A DNA stretch of 64,000 bases from contig NZ_QYRP01000002.1 in NCBI RefSeq assembly GCF_003600895.1, forward strand, positions 2,728,001-2,792,000. Direction: 5' to 3'. Numbering within the stretch: position 1 is the stretch's first letter; every line of letters begins with the position of its first letter. The translations under genes were made by a program, and so were the position numbers. This DNA comes from Nocardioides cavernaquae (GTDB lineage Bacteria; Actinomycetota; Actinomycetes; Propionibacteriales; Nocardioidaceae). The notes below the pieces were generated by a model. It did not search any database. It was not told the DNA's origin and saw only the letters and a list, made by a program, of their open reading frames with translations. Of the stretch, positions 36,887 through 45,287 are shown one piece after another.

Positions 36887-37777
36887 TCAGAGCGCGCGCG
36901 TGCGTCCCAGCACGTGCGGAGCACCGTTCTTCGGGTTCGTCACCGCGAAGTCGACGCCGCCCTCGACCGGGACGGCTCCGAAGCGCACCTTGCCCGGCAG
37001 GAAGATCGGCGTCTTGAACGCGACGTCCAGCCGGACCGCGTCGGGCATGCGTGCCTCCAGGGAGGCCGCCGCCTTCGACATGGTCCACATGCCGTGGGCA
37101 ATGTGGCCCTTGAAGCCGAGCGCCTTGGCAGTGAGCGGGTAGAGGTGGATCGGGTTCCGGTCACCGGAGACCGTGGCATAGCGCCGGCCCAGGTTGGTCG
37201 GCAGCGACCAGATCGCGCCGGTCTGGTCGACCGGTGCGAGGTCCATGCCGGAGTCGCCGTTCTCCTTGTCGCCGCCACCCACGCGGAGGTACGTCGAGGT
37301 CTCCTCCCACACGGTCTCGTCGCCGACCGTCACCGTGGTGAGCATGTCGAACGCCTTGCCCTTGGTCGAGGCGCGCAGGTTGGCCGCCTTGACCGCCACG
37401 TCGACCTTCTCGCCGAAGCGGATCGGCCGCAGCTGCGAGATCGAGTTCTCCAGGTGGACCAGGCCCATCGCCGCGAACGGGAAGGACTGGTCGGTGAGAA
37501 GCGCCATGTGCAGCGGGAAGGCGAGGTTGTGCACGTAGGGCAGCGGTGCGACGTCCTTCTTCGGGAAGCCGGCGATCGCGGCGTACGGGGCGACGCCCTC
37601 GCGCGTGATCTCGAGGCCCTCGCGACGGAGCACGAGGTCCGGGAGGCCCTTGGACGTCTTCTTCACACCGGGCAGCTGGTTGACGCCGGGGACGATCGGG
37701 AGGATCGCCTTCAGCATCGCGCCGGCGCCGCCCGGGTTGTCGAGGACGCGGACCGTTCCAGAATCGGCGGTGGCCAT
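36887..37777 (-). CDS. MaoC-type (R)-3-hydroxyacyl dehydratase, HtdX-like
   Basis: A 296-residue double-hotdog hydratase. The C-terminal hotdog has the hydratase-2 signature YATVSGDRNPIHLYPLTAKAL followed by GFKGHIAHGMWT, with catalytic Asp and His. It would interconvert (R)-3-hydroxyacyl and trans-2-enoyl thioesters. It follows the FabG4-like gene with one base between the stop and the ATG at 37777; a GTG 9 bases upstream is a weaker alternative. Order and partners match mycobacterial htdX-fabG4 (Rv0241c-Rv0242c), so ketoacyl reduction and dehydration are probably coupled here. Confidence 0.88.
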   Translation of the reverse strand: MATADSGTVRVLDNPGGAGAMLKAILPIVPGVNQLPGVKKTSKGLPDLVLRREGLEITREGVAPYAAIAGFPKKDVAPLPYVHNLAFPLHMALLTDQSFPFAAMGLVHLENSISQLRPIRFGEKVDVAVKAANLRASTKGKAFDMLTTVTVGDETVWEETSTYLRVGGGDKENGDSGMDLAPVDQTGAIWSLPTNLGRRYATVSGDRNPIHLYPLTAKALGFKGHIAHGMWTMSKAAASLEARMPDAVRLDVAFKTPIFLPGKVRFGAVPVEGGVDFAVTNPKNGAPHVLGRTRAL

Positions 37778-37778
37778 G

Positions 37779-39110
37779 TCAGGCACCGAGCATCATCAGG
37801 CCGCAGACGCGGACCACGTTGCCCGTGACCGCGGTCGAGGCCGGGTTGGCGTACCAGGCGATGGTCTCGGCGACGTCGACCGGAAGGCCACCCTGCTGCA
37901 TCGCGTTGAGGCGCTGGCCGACCTCGCGGGTCGCGAACGGAATCGCAGCGGTCATCGCGGTGATGATGAAGCCCGGGGCAACCGCGTTGATGGTGATGCC
38001 GTTCTTGAGCTCTCCGGCCAGCGAGTCGACGAAGCCGATGACGCCGGCCTTCGAGGATGCGTACTGCGTCTGGCCCATGTTGCCCGCGATGCCGGCGATG
38101 GAGGAGACGCCGATGATGCGGCCGTTCTTGTTGATCGCACCCTGCTCGAGGAGCTCGCGCGTGATGCGCTCAGGGGCGGTCAGGTTGACGGCGATGACGG
38201 AGGTCCAGCGGTCCTCGGCCATGTTCGCGAGCTTCTTGTCGCGGGTGATGCCGGCGTTGTGGACGACGACGTCGACTCCGCCGAACTTCTCCTTGACGTA
38301 GTGCGCGATGCGCTGCGGAGCGTCGGCGTGGGTGATGTCGAGCGTGAGCGAGTCACCCTCGAGCTCGCCCATGACCTTCTGCAGCTCACTGGCGGCCTGC
38401 GGGACGTCGATGCCGAGGATCGTGGCGCCGTCGCGGTGCAGGACCCGGGCGATCTGCTCGCCGATGCCGCGCGAGGCGCCGGTGACGATCGCGACCTTGC
38501 CGGCGAGCGGCTTCTCGATGTCGACGGCGACAGCGGCCTTCTTCTCGCTGGTGCCGATCCGCACAACCTGGCCGGACACGTAGGCCGACTTGGGGGACAG
38601 GTAGAAGGCGAGCGTGGAGTCGATCGCTGCCTCGGCGCCGGGGACGACGTAGACCAGCTGGACCGTCGCGCCCTTGCCGATCTCCTTGCCGAGCGAGCGG
38701 GTGAAGCCCTCGAGGGCGCGCTGCGCGATGCGGGCGGAGCCCTTCACGTCGGCCGGGTTGGTGCCGATGACGATGATGCGGGCGCAGTTCTCGAGCTTGC
38801 GCATCACCGGGGTGAAGAACTGCTGCAGCTGGACCAGGTCGGTCTCGGAGTCGAAACCGGTGGCGTCGAAGACGAGGCCCTTGTACTTCGCGCCCTCCTC
38901 GAGAGCGGTGGCGGACGAGATGCCGAGACCGTCGAGGGTCTTGGGCAGGGTGGTGGCGAGCTTGCCCGATCCGCCGACGAGGACGGTGCCCTTCACCAGC
39001 GGGTCACCCGCGGTGTAGCGGTCCAGTGCGACGGGGTTGGGCAGGCCGAGCTGCTTGACCAGCATCTTGCCGATAGGCGACTTCGCGAAGCCCTGGTAAC
39101 GGTCGGTCAT
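37779..39110 (-). CDS. fabG4: 3-oxoacyl-[ACP/CoA] reductase, FabG4-like high-molecular-weight form
   Basis: A 443-residue FabG with an N-terminal flavodoxin-like domain (about 1-200) fused to a classical SDR domain. The SDR part has VAIVTGASRGIGEQIA, VVHNAGIT, and the catalytic Ser/YASSK. This long architecture is that of mycobacterial FabG4 (Rv0242c), an NADH-dependent 3-ketoacyl-CoA reductase. ATG at 39110 is chosen because it gives MTDRYQGFAKSPIGK, close to FabG4 starts, with GGAGG upstream. It is divergent from the FadA2-like thiolase, and both promoters share a 192-base region containing a candidate operator. Confidence 0.92.
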   Translation of the reverse strand: MTDRYQGFAKSPIGKMLVKQLGLPNPVALDRYTAGDPLVKGTVLVGGSGKLATTLPKTLDGLGISSATALEEGAKYKGLVFDATGFDSETDLVQLQQFFTPVMRKLENCARIIVIGTNPADVKGSARIAQRALEGFTRSLGKEIGKGATVQLVYVVPGAEAAIDSTLAFYLSPKSAYVSGQVVRIGTSEKKAAVAVDIEKPLAGKVAIVTGASRGIGEQIARVLHRDGATILGIDVPQAASELQKVMGELEGDSLTLDITHADAPQRIAHYVKEKFGGVDVVVHNAGITRDKKLANMAEDRWTSVIAVNLTAPERITRELLEQGAINKNGRIIGVSSIAGIAGNMGQTQYASSKAGVIGFVDSLAGELKNGITINAVAPGFIITAMTAAIPFATREVGQRLNAMQQGGLPVDVAETIAWYANPASTAVTGNVVRVCGLMMLGA

Positions 39111-39186
39111 TGCGGGTGATCCTCCACTTGGATGAAAACAAGGATGCGGACGTCGTATGGCGCGACGCATGGATGTGCTGAGATTA

Positions 39187-39212
39187 TGTAACTAAAGGTG
39201 TAACTCAGTGTC
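39187..39212. promoter_or_regulatory. Candidate TetR operator between fabG4 and fadA2
   Basis: TATGTAACT followed 12 bases later by TGTAACTCAGTGT. The same TATGTAACTnAGTGT pattern (minus strand) occurs between tetR and the glycosylase gene at 41377-41391, which suggests that the local TetR protein binds both. Confidence 0.5.
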
Positions 39213-39302
39213 CACATATCGTGATCTGGCACTCAGACCGTTCCATCGCCGGTCCCGAACCGCAAGGATAGGGACACCTCTGAACCCTTACAGGAGTGAC
39301 AC

Positions 39303-40586
39303 ATGCAGGCCAAGACCCGCCGCGTTGCCATCATCGGTGGCAACCGCATCCCGTTCGCGCGTTCGAACACCGTCTACGCGGACGCCTCCAACCAGGAAAT
39401 GATGACCGCCGCCCTCGAGGGCCTGGTCACCCGATTCGGCCTCGAGGGCAAGTCCCTCGGGCTCGTCGCCGGTGGCGCCGTCGTGAAGCACAGCCGCGAC
39501 TTCAACCTGGTCCGCGAGTCGGTCCTGAGCACGAAGCTCGACCCGTCCACTCCTGCCGTCGACATCCAGCAGGCCTGCGGCACCGGCCTCTTCGCCGCCA
39601 ACGTCGTCGCGCTGCAGATCGCGACCGGCCAGATCGAGTCGGGCATCGCCAGCGGTTCGGACACCACGTCTGACGCCCCGATCGCGATCTCGGAGAAGCT
39701 GCGCAAGAAGCTCATCAAGATCAACCAGCTCAAGACCAACAAGGACCGCGTCAAGGCGCTGCTCGGCATCCGCCCGGGCGACATCGGCCTGCTCCCGCCC
39801 GCGAACAGCGAGCCGCGCACCGGTCTGGCCATGGGTGACCACCAGGCGATCACCGCGCTCGAGTGGGGCATCACCCGCGAGGACCAGGACGAGCTGGCTG
39901 CCCGCTCCCACCAGAACCTGGCCCGTGCCTGGGACCAGGGCTGGATGGACGACATGGTCACGCCGTTCCGTGGTGTGGAGAAGGACAACCACCTGCGCCC
40001 CGACTCGACCGTCGAGAAGCTCGCGAAGCTGCGTCCGGTCTTCGGCAAGGGCGAGGCGGCCACCATGACCGCCGGCAACTCGACGCCGCTCTCCGATGGC
40101 GCCTCCGCCGTGCTGCTCTCCTCCGACGAGTGGGCCAAGGCCAACGGCTTCGAGCCGCTCGCCTACATCACCGACTTCCAGGTCGCGGCCGTCGACTTCG
40201 TCGGTGGCGCCGAGGGCCTGCTGATGGCTCCGGCGTACGCCGTGGCGCAGCTGCTCGAGCGCAACAACCTCACGCTGCAGGACTTCGACTACTACGAGAT
40301 CCACGAGGCCTTCGCCGCGCAGGTCCTGTCGACCCTGGCTGCGTGGGAGTCCCCGGTGTTCTGCAAGGAGCGCCTGGGCCTCGACAAGCCGCTCGGTGCC
40401 ATCGACCGTTCGAAGCTGAACGTCAACGGCTCCTCGCTCGCTGCTGCACACCCGTTCGCTGCGACCGGTGGCCGGATCATCAACGTCGCCGCGAAGCTGC
40501 TCGCGGAGAAGGGCAAGGGCCGCGTGCTCCTGTCCGTCTGTGAGGCCGGCGGCCAGGGCATCGTCGCGATCGTCGAGCGCCCCTGA
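39303..40586 (+). CDS. fadA2: Acetyl-CoA C-acyltransferase, FadA2-like
   Basis: A 427-residue thiolase of the FadA2/FadI type. Nucleophile Cys92 sits in IQQACGTGLFAAN, with HEAFAAQ, AAAHPFAATGG (His) and SVCEAGGQG (second Cys). It would cleave or condense 3-ketoacyl-CoA. It is divergently placed to fabG4-htdX as in mycobacteria (Rv0243), forming a second, probably specialised, ketoacyl module alongside fadAB. AGGAG lies 7 bases upstream of the ATG. A very strong terminator follows. Confidence 0.93.
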   Translation: MQAKTRRVAIIGGNRIPFARSNTVYADASNQEMMTAALEGLVTRFGLEGKSLGLVAGGAVVKHSRDFNLVRESVLSTKLDPSTPAVDIQQACGTGLFAANVVALQIATGQIESGIASGSDTTSDAPIAISEKLRKKLIKINQLKTNKDRVKALLGIRPGDIGLLPPANSEPRTGLAMGDHQAITALEWGITREDQDELAARSHQNLARAWDQGWMDDMVTPFRGVEKDNHLRPDSTVEKLAKLRPVFGKGEAATMTAGNSTPLSDGASAVLLSSDEWAKANGFEPLAYITDFQVAAVDFVGGAEGLLMAPAYAVAQLLERNNLTLQDFDYYEIHEAFAAQVLSTLAAWESPVFCKERLGLDKPLGAIDRSKLNVNGSSLAAAHPFAATGGRIINVAAKLLAEKGKGRVLLSVCEAGGQGIVAIVERP

Positions 40587-40602
40587 TCACCTGATCAAGA
40601 CT

Positions 40603-40640
40603 AAAGAAGCCCCGCCCGGTGACCCGGGCGGGGCTTCTTT
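40603..40640. terminator. Strong intrinsic terminator after fadA2
   Basis: AAAGAAGCCCCGCCCGG and its exact complement form a 17-bp perfect stem around a TGAC loop, with A- and T-rich outer ends on each side. It serves both convergent genes. Confidence 0.92.
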
Positions 40641-40670
40641 GTCATATGGCAGCGGGAGGTCAGGCGGAGG

Positions 40671-41351
40671 TCAGGCGGAGGCCAGCGCGAGCGCCGCCCT
40701 GACCAGGTAGTCCTTCACCTGGGCTGCCGGCAGCGGGACGACCTCGGGGATGCCGGGGGCCGCTGGCCGCACGAGGATCCCGAGACGCGCGAGCTGCAGC
40801 CCGCCGAGGCCTGTGGCGTAGAGCGTGTTGGCAAGCTGGTACGGGTCGTCGACCTTCATCTCGCCGGTCTCCACGCCCTCGCGGATCGGGATGACCACGT
40901 GCTCCATGCAGGTGGCGATCTCGCGCCCGAGGCGGAACATCGCGCTCTCGCTGACCTCTTCGAGCAGCTCCGGTCCAGGGCGACGCATCAGGGTGAGCGA
41001 GCAGTCGACGAACGCCGGGTACTCCAGCCCGAAGTCGACGAAGGCCTCGATGACGGCGCGGAGCTGCGTGGTCGGCTTGCGCTTCCCCTTGACGGCTCCC
41101 GTGAGGCACGCGTCGAGGTCCTTGAGGTAGCCGACCAGCGTGAGCGCGAAGAGCTCCTCCTTGCCGGAGAAGTGGCGGTAGATGATGGCGCGGTTGATCC
41201 CGACCGAGGTGGCAACGTCCTCGATCTTCATGTCGCGCACGCCGCGCTCGTCGAAGAGCGCGCGGGTCGCGGTGATGATCTCCTGCTGGCGCTCGCGCCG
41301 GCGGGCAGCTGCGGCAGTGCGCCGTCCGTCGGTGGCGGGTGTCCGAGTCAT
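40671..41351 (-). CDS. TetR-family transcriptional regulator
   Basis: A 226-residue repressor-type protein. The N-terminal HTH is RRRERQQEIITATRALFDERG and MKIEDVATSVGINRAIIYRHFSGKEELFAL, preceded by a basic 20-residue arm. The C-terminal ligand domain (about 80-210) is TetR_C-like. It stands between the fadA2 module and the AlkA-type gene; a shared operator-like motif points to control of fabG4/fadA2 and itself, with an acyl-CoA as possible ligand (inference). It seems leaderless (TATGCT, 6 bases before the ATG). Confidence 0.9.
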   Translation of the reverse strand: MTRTPATDGRRTAAAARRRERQQEIITATRALFDERGVRDMKIEDVATSVGINRAIIYRHFSGKEELFALTLVGYLKDLDACLTGAVKGKRKPTTQLRAVIEAFVDFGLEYPAFVDCSLTLMRRPGPELLEEVSESAMFRLGREIATCMEHVVIPIREGVETGEMKVDDPYQLANTLYATGLGGLQLARLGILVRPAAPGIPEVVPLPAAQVKDYLVRAALALASA

Positions 41352-41357
41352 GCGGCC

Positions 41358-41363
41358 AGCATA
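41358..41363 (-). promoter_or_regulatory. Leaderless -10 element for tetR
   Basis: TATGCT on the minus strand ends 6 bases before the ATG at 41351. Confidence 0.55.
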
Positions 41364-41376
41364 GGGCGAAGTTGCA

Positions 41377-41391
41377 ACACTCAGTTACATA
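41377..41391. promoter_or_regulatory. Candidate TetR operator upstream of tetR
   Basis: Minus strand TATGTAACTGAGTGT matches the fabG4-fadA2 intergenic motif at all but the variable position. It lies between the two divergent -10 hexamers at 41358-41363 and 41401-41406. Confidence 0.5.
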
Positions 41392-41400
41392 GATGTTCGG

Positions 41401-41406
41401 TAGTTT
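41401..41406 (+). promoter_or_regulatory. Leaderless -10 element for the DNA glycosylase
   Basis: TAGTTT ends 6 bases before the ATG at 41413. Confidence 0.55.
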
Positions 41407-41412
41407 TCTGGC

Positions 41413-42321
41413 ATGACTGGTGGCGCCGTGCGGACCTGGGTCCCCGCGTGGCCATGCCCCGTGGGCCAGATCCTGGTGAGCTCCCGCAGGGGAGCGGGGG
41501 ATCCGACCTACAGGATCGAAGAAGGACGCCACTGGCGTGGCCTCAGGACGCCGGAGGGCCCGGCGCGGCTCTCCGTGCTGCCTCGCCCCACCCTCGGCGA
41601 CGTGTACGCCGAGGCGTGGGGGCCCGGTGCCGAGTGGGCCCTCGACGCACTTCCCGCCATGCTCGGCGCTGACGATGATCCGAGCGGCTTCGAACCGGTC
41701 CACCCGGCCCTGGTCGCGGCGTACCGTCGCTTCCCGCACTGGCGCGTCGGTCGCACAGGACTGGTCCTGGAGGCGTTGGTGCCGAGCATCATCGAGCAGA
41801 AGGTGACAGGACAGGAGGCCTTCGCCGGCTTCCGGCAGCTGGTGCGCCGCCATGGCGAGCGCGCACCCGGGCCAGGGCCCGTGCTCCACCTCCAGCCGAG
41901 CGCCGAGGTTCTCGCTGCGATTCCGAGCTGGCAGTGGCTGGACCTGCATGTCGACCCGGCCCGCTCGCGGGCGATCGTCACCGTGGCGCAGCGCGCGTCC
42001 GCGCTCGAGCGGATCGTCACTGACGACATGGCGAGCGCGAACCGCAAGCTGCAGAGCATCCCGGGCATCGGGGTCTGGACGAGCGCGGAGGTGAGAGCGG
42101 CCGCTCTCGGAGATGCCGATGCGGTCAGCTTCGGGGACTACCACGTGGCCAAGGACGTCGGATGGGCCCTCGTCGGGTCTGCCGTGGACGACACGCGGCT
42201 GGCCGAGATCCTCGAGCCCTGGCGCCCCCATCGCGGGCGCGTGCAGGCGCTCGTGCAGCTCGCCGGCCTGGGCCGCCCACGCCGCGGTCCGCGGATGGCG
42301 CCGCGGACCCATCTGCCCTGA
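41413..42321 (+). CDS. DNA-3-methyladenine glycosylase, AlkA-type (HhH-GPD)
   Basis: A 302-residue base excision repair glycosylase. The helix-hairpin-helix is IPGIGVWTSAEV, followed by the GPD segment DADAVSFGDYHVAKDVGW holding the likely catalytic Asp. SIIEQKVTGQEAFAGFRQLVRR is the conserved helical core. It would remove alkylated purines. The gene is divergent from tetR and transcribed as a probable leaderless mRNA; a link to the TetR regulator is not obvious by function. Confidence 0.88.
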   Translation: MTGGAVRTWVPAWPCPVGQILVSSRRGAGDPTYRIEEGRHWRGLRTPEGPARLSVLPRPTLGDVYAEAWGPGAEWALDALPAMLGADDDPSGFEPVHPALVAAYRRFPHWRVGRTGLVLEALVPSIIEQKVTGQEAFAGFRQLVRRHGERAPGPGPVLHLQPSAEVLAAIPSWQWLDLHVDPARSRAIVTVAQRASALERIVTDDMASANRKLQSIPGIGVWTSAEVRAAALGDADAVSFGDYHVAKDVGWALVGSAVDDTRLAEILEPWRPHRGRVQALVQLAGLGRPRRGPRMAPRTHLP

Positions 42322-42420
42322 ACCAGGGGCAATGGACATCCGTACATATCTTTTTACAAAGCGTGACTCATTGCACAGTGCGACGTTAGGCACACAGCAG
42401 GGTGACGAGCATCTGCAACT

Positions 42421-42443
42421 TTGGTCACACGAGTGACGACCAA
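42421..42443. promoter_or_regulatory. Nested inverted repeats in the mce promoter region
   Basis: TTGGTC and GACCAA flank an inner GTCAC-ACGA-GTGAC repeat. The element lies in the 230-base gene-free stretch before yrbEA, shortly before a TACGCT hexamer at 42456-42461 that could be the -10. It fits a regulator site for the operon. Confidence 0.4.
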
Positions 42444-42551
42444 TGTGATTGCCGTTACGCTGCCGTGACCTTTGGTTTCAAGGTTCTTCAGAGGAGTGCG
42501 CAGGGTGACACGCGAATGGGCGACAGCCCCCGAAAACGGAGGGCGGGCGAC

Positions 42552-43370
42552 GTGAGTAGCGCGATTTCCAACATCGTCGATGACATGAAGGGCCGCTCGA
42601 AGAAGGGCGTCGTGACGACCGGCGGGATGATCGTCCTGGCGCTCGAGACGGTCAAGGCCATCTTCGGCGACATCGTCGCCCGCAAGTTCTCGTGGACCGA
42701 GTTCTTCTTCCAGGCGTGGTTCATGATCCGCGTCGGCCTGGCGCCGACCATCCTCGTGGCCATCCCCTTCGGCGTCATCGTCTCGGTGCAGATCGGCGCG
42801 GTCGCCGGTCAGATCGGCGCGACGTCCTTCGCCGGCGCCGTCAACGGTGTCGGTGTCCTGCGCCAGGGCGCCCCCCTGGTGACCTCGCTGATGATCGCGG
42901 GCGCCGTCGGATCGGCCATCTGTGCCGACATGGGTGCCCGCACCATCCGTGAGGAGGTCGACGCCCTGAAGGTCATGGGCATCAACCCGGTCAACCGGCT
43001 CGTCGCCCCGCGACTGGCAGCTGCGGTGTTCGTCGCGCTGCTCCTGAACGTGGTCGTCGCCATCGTGGCCATCACGACCGGCTTCCTGATGAACGTGACG
43101 ACCGGCGCGGTCAGCTCCGGCACCTACCTCGGTGGGTTCGTCGCCTTCGCGCAACCGTCGGACCTTCTCCTCGCGGAGTTCAAGGCGTTCCTCTTCGGCT
43201 TCATCGCCACGATCGTCGCCTGTCACAAGGGCCTGGCTGCGAGCGGTGGCGCCAAGGGCGTCGCCGACGCCGTCAACCAGGCCGTCGTCCTGAGTGTCAT
43301 CATGCTCGCCATCGTGAATGTTGCTGTCACGCAGGCCTACGTGATGCTCGTCCCGCAGAACATCGCCTAG
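42552..43370 (+). CDS. yrbEA: YrbEA (MlaE-family) permease of the Mce lipid import system
   Basis: A 272-residue inner-membrane permease of the MlaE/YrbE family, first gene of the mce operon. Five hydrophobic helices are visible. The conserved FGVIVSVQIGAVAGQIGATSF and the EEVDALKVMGINP loop (coupling to the ATPase) are characteristic. It would form a heterodimer with YrbEB to move lipids inward together with the Mce proteins and an unlinked MceG-type ATPase. GTG at 42552 follows GGAGGG; an in-frame ATG at 42516 is possible and would add 12 residues. Confidence 0.92.
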   Translation: MSSAISNIVDDMKGRSKKGVVTTGGMIVLALETVKAIFGDIVARKFSWTEFFFQAWFMIRVGLAPTILVAIPFGVIVSVQIGAVAGQIGATSFAGAVNGVGVLRQGAPLVTSLMIAGAVGSAICADMGARTIREEVDALKVMGINPVNRLVAPRLAAAVFVALLLNVVVAIVAITTGFLMNVTTGAVSSGTYLGGFVAFAQPSDLLLAEFKAFLFGFIATIVACHKGLAASGGAKGVADAVNQAVVLSVIMLAIVNVAVTQAYVMLVPQNIA

Positions 43371-43383
43371 GAGGTCGCGACAC

Positions 43384-44205
43384 ATGCTTGCCAAGACTGT
43401 CTCGTCCACCAAGGGCACCATGCTCCGCATGGGAGACCTCGCCACCTTCCTGATGCGCGTGATCACCTCGGTTCCGGGCGTGATCAAGAACTACCGCAAG
43501 GAAGTCCTCCGCCAGATCATGGACATCGCCTGGGGCTCCGGCGCGATCCTCGTCGGCGGCGGCACCATCGGCGTCATGATCCTGCTGGGTCTCTCCTCGG
43601 GCACCTCGCTCGGCATCGAGGGCTTCAACGGCCTCGAGCTGATCGGTCTGGCCCCGCTCACCGGCTTCGTCTCCGCCTCCGTCAACACCCGTGAGCTCGC
43701 CCCGCTCGTCGCCTCGCTGGCGCTGGCCGCGCAGGTCGGCTGCCGGTTCACCGCGCAGCTCGGCTCGATGAAGCTGCACGAGGAGATCGACGCCCTCGAG
43801 GTCATGGCGGTCAACCCGATCGAGTTCCTCGTGACCACCCGGGTGGTCGCGGCGATGACGGCGATCCTGCCGCTCTACCTCATCGGTCTGCTCGGGTCCT
43901 GGATGGCGTCGAAGTTCGCGGTCGTCGTGATCTTCGGTCAATCCCCAGGTCAGTACGACCACTACTTCAACACGTTCATCTCCGGAACCGACGTGTTGTA
44001 TTCCATCATCAAGATCCTGGTCTTCTCGCTGCTCGTCTCCGTGCTGCACTGCTGGTTCGGCATGAACGCGAGCGGCGGACCGCAGGGCGTCGGTGAGGCC
44101 ACCGGCCGAGCCATCCGCGCCTCCATCGTGATCGTGGTGATCTTCGACATGCTGCTCACCCTCGCTTTCTGGGGCGCAAGCCCCGGATTCCGGATCCAGG
44201 GCTGA
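43384..44205 (+). CDS. yrbEB: YrbEB (MlaE-family) permease of the Mce lipid import system
   Basis: A 273-residue second MlaE/YrbE permease, 13 bases after yrbEA. It has the same five-helix plan with FVSASVNTRELAPLVASLALAA and HEEIDALEVMAVNPIEFLV, the ATPase-coupling loop. The unequal pair is the normal Mce arrangement. AGGAGG precedes the ATG. The following mceA gene begins 13 bases later. Confidence 0.93.
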   Translation: MLAKTVSSTKGTMLRMGDLATFLMRVITSVPGVIKNYRKEVLRQIMDIAWGSGAILVGGGTIGVMILLGLSSGTSLGIEGFNGLELIGLAPLTGFVSASVNTRELAPLVASLALAAQVGCRFTAQLGSMKLHEEIDALEVMAVNPIEFLVTTRVVAAMTAILPLYLIGLLGSWMASKFAVVVIFGQSPGQYDHYFNTFISGTDVLYSIIKILVFSLLVSVLHCWFGMNASGGPQGVGEATGRAIRASIVIVVIFDMLLTLAFWGASPGFRIQG

Positions 44206-44218
44206 GGAAGGGCGAGAC

Positions 44219-45286
44219 ATGAACCTTCGTAACATCCTCCTGGGCAACGGACGCCCACCGAAGAGCGATGTCCTCCTGGCCCGCGGCGTGATCTTCACGA
44301 TCGTCACCGCGCTGATCGTCGGTGGCCTCTACTGGATGAGCCGCGGTGTGCTGGCCGACCGCCTCGACGCCACGGCAACGTTCAAGAACGCCGGTGGCTC
44401 GCTGGTCAAGAGCGCCGACGTCAAGTACCAGGGCATCAACGTCGGCAAGGTCTACGACCTGCGCGAGGGCGAGGGCGGTGCTGCCAAGGGCGGCGTCGTG
44501 CTCGACATGCACATCGATGACAAGTTCGCGAAGGACATTCCTTCCAACGTCACCGCACGTGTCATGCCGCAGAGCATCTTCGGCACCTCGTTCGTGGACC
44601 TGATCAAGCCGGCCAACCCGACGGGCAAGTTCCAGTCCGGCACCAACATCCTGCAGGACACCTCACTGCAGACGCTGGAGCTCCAGACGATCCTCGACGG
44701 CATGGACCGGGTCGTCGCGGCGCTCGGGCCGGCAGACCTGTCGTCGATGCTGGGCAACCTGGCCACGTCGCTCGACGGCAAGGGCCAGCAGCTCGGTCAG
44801 ACGATCACGCAGCTCGACACCTACCTCGGCAAGCTGAACCCGAAGCTTCCGCTGGTCAACCAGAACCTCGACCTGCTTGCCGGCAACCTCGAGGCCTTCC
44901 AGAAGGCGTCGCCGGATCTCTTCGCTGCCACGGACAACATCCTCGTCACGGCGCGGACGCTGACCAACAACGAGGAGAACTTCCACAAGCTCGTCCAGCA
45001 CGGTGGCCAGTTCTTCAGCGACACCAACGGGCTGCTCACCGCCAACGAGAAGGCGCTGGTCGACACACTGACCCACACCGCCATCGTTGTCGACGCCTTG
45101 TATGACACGCGCTCAAGCCTTGTCCGCGGTGTGATCTCGATCGGCACCCTGAGTAGGAACCTGAAGACCTTGGTCCGAAACAACGCGATGCTGCGTGTCG
45201 ATGCCACGGCGGTCAACCCGACGCCGCGGGCGTACACACGTGGAGACTGCTTCAGCTTCAACGGCGTGCGCGGGCGGGGGTGCTGA
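44219..45286 (+). CDS. mceA: Mce family protein MceA
   Basis: A 355-residue Mce protein: short cytoplasmic N-terminus, transmembrane anchor at about 22-42, MCE/MlaD domain at about 46-130 (DATATFKNAGGSLVKSADVKYQGINVGKV), then a long helical, coiled-coil-like region (LQTILDGMDRVVAALGPADL onward). In the Mce complex six such proteins build a periplasm-spanning channel for lipids, in actinobacteria possibly sterols or fatty acids. The C-terminus ends with Cys-containing FNGVRGRGC, suggesting a disulfide. AAGGGCGAGAC lies upstream of the ATG. Confidence 0.92.
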   Translation: MNLRNILLGNGRPPKSDVLLARGVIFTIVTALIVGGLYWMSRGVLADRLDATATFKNAGGSLVKSADVKYQGINVGKVYDLREGEGGAAKGGVVLDMHIDDKFAKDIPSNVTARVMPQSIFGTSFVDLIKPANPTGKFQSGTNILQDTSLQTLELQTILDGMDRVVAALGPADLSSMLGNLATSLDGKGQQLGQTITQLDTYLGKLNPKLPLVNQNLDLLAGNLEAFQKASPDLFAATDNILVTARTLTNNEENFHKLVQHGGQFFSDTNGLLTANEKALVDTLTHTAIVVDALYDTRSSLVRGVISIGTLSRNLKTLVRNNAMLRVDATAVNPTPRAYTRGDCFSFNGVRGRGC

Positions 45287-45287
45287 C

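Noticed and set aside
40655..40676. Two tandem copies of AGGTCAGGCGG at the end of tetR
   Set aside because: A single short duplication at a gene end; too little to suggest a repeat element.
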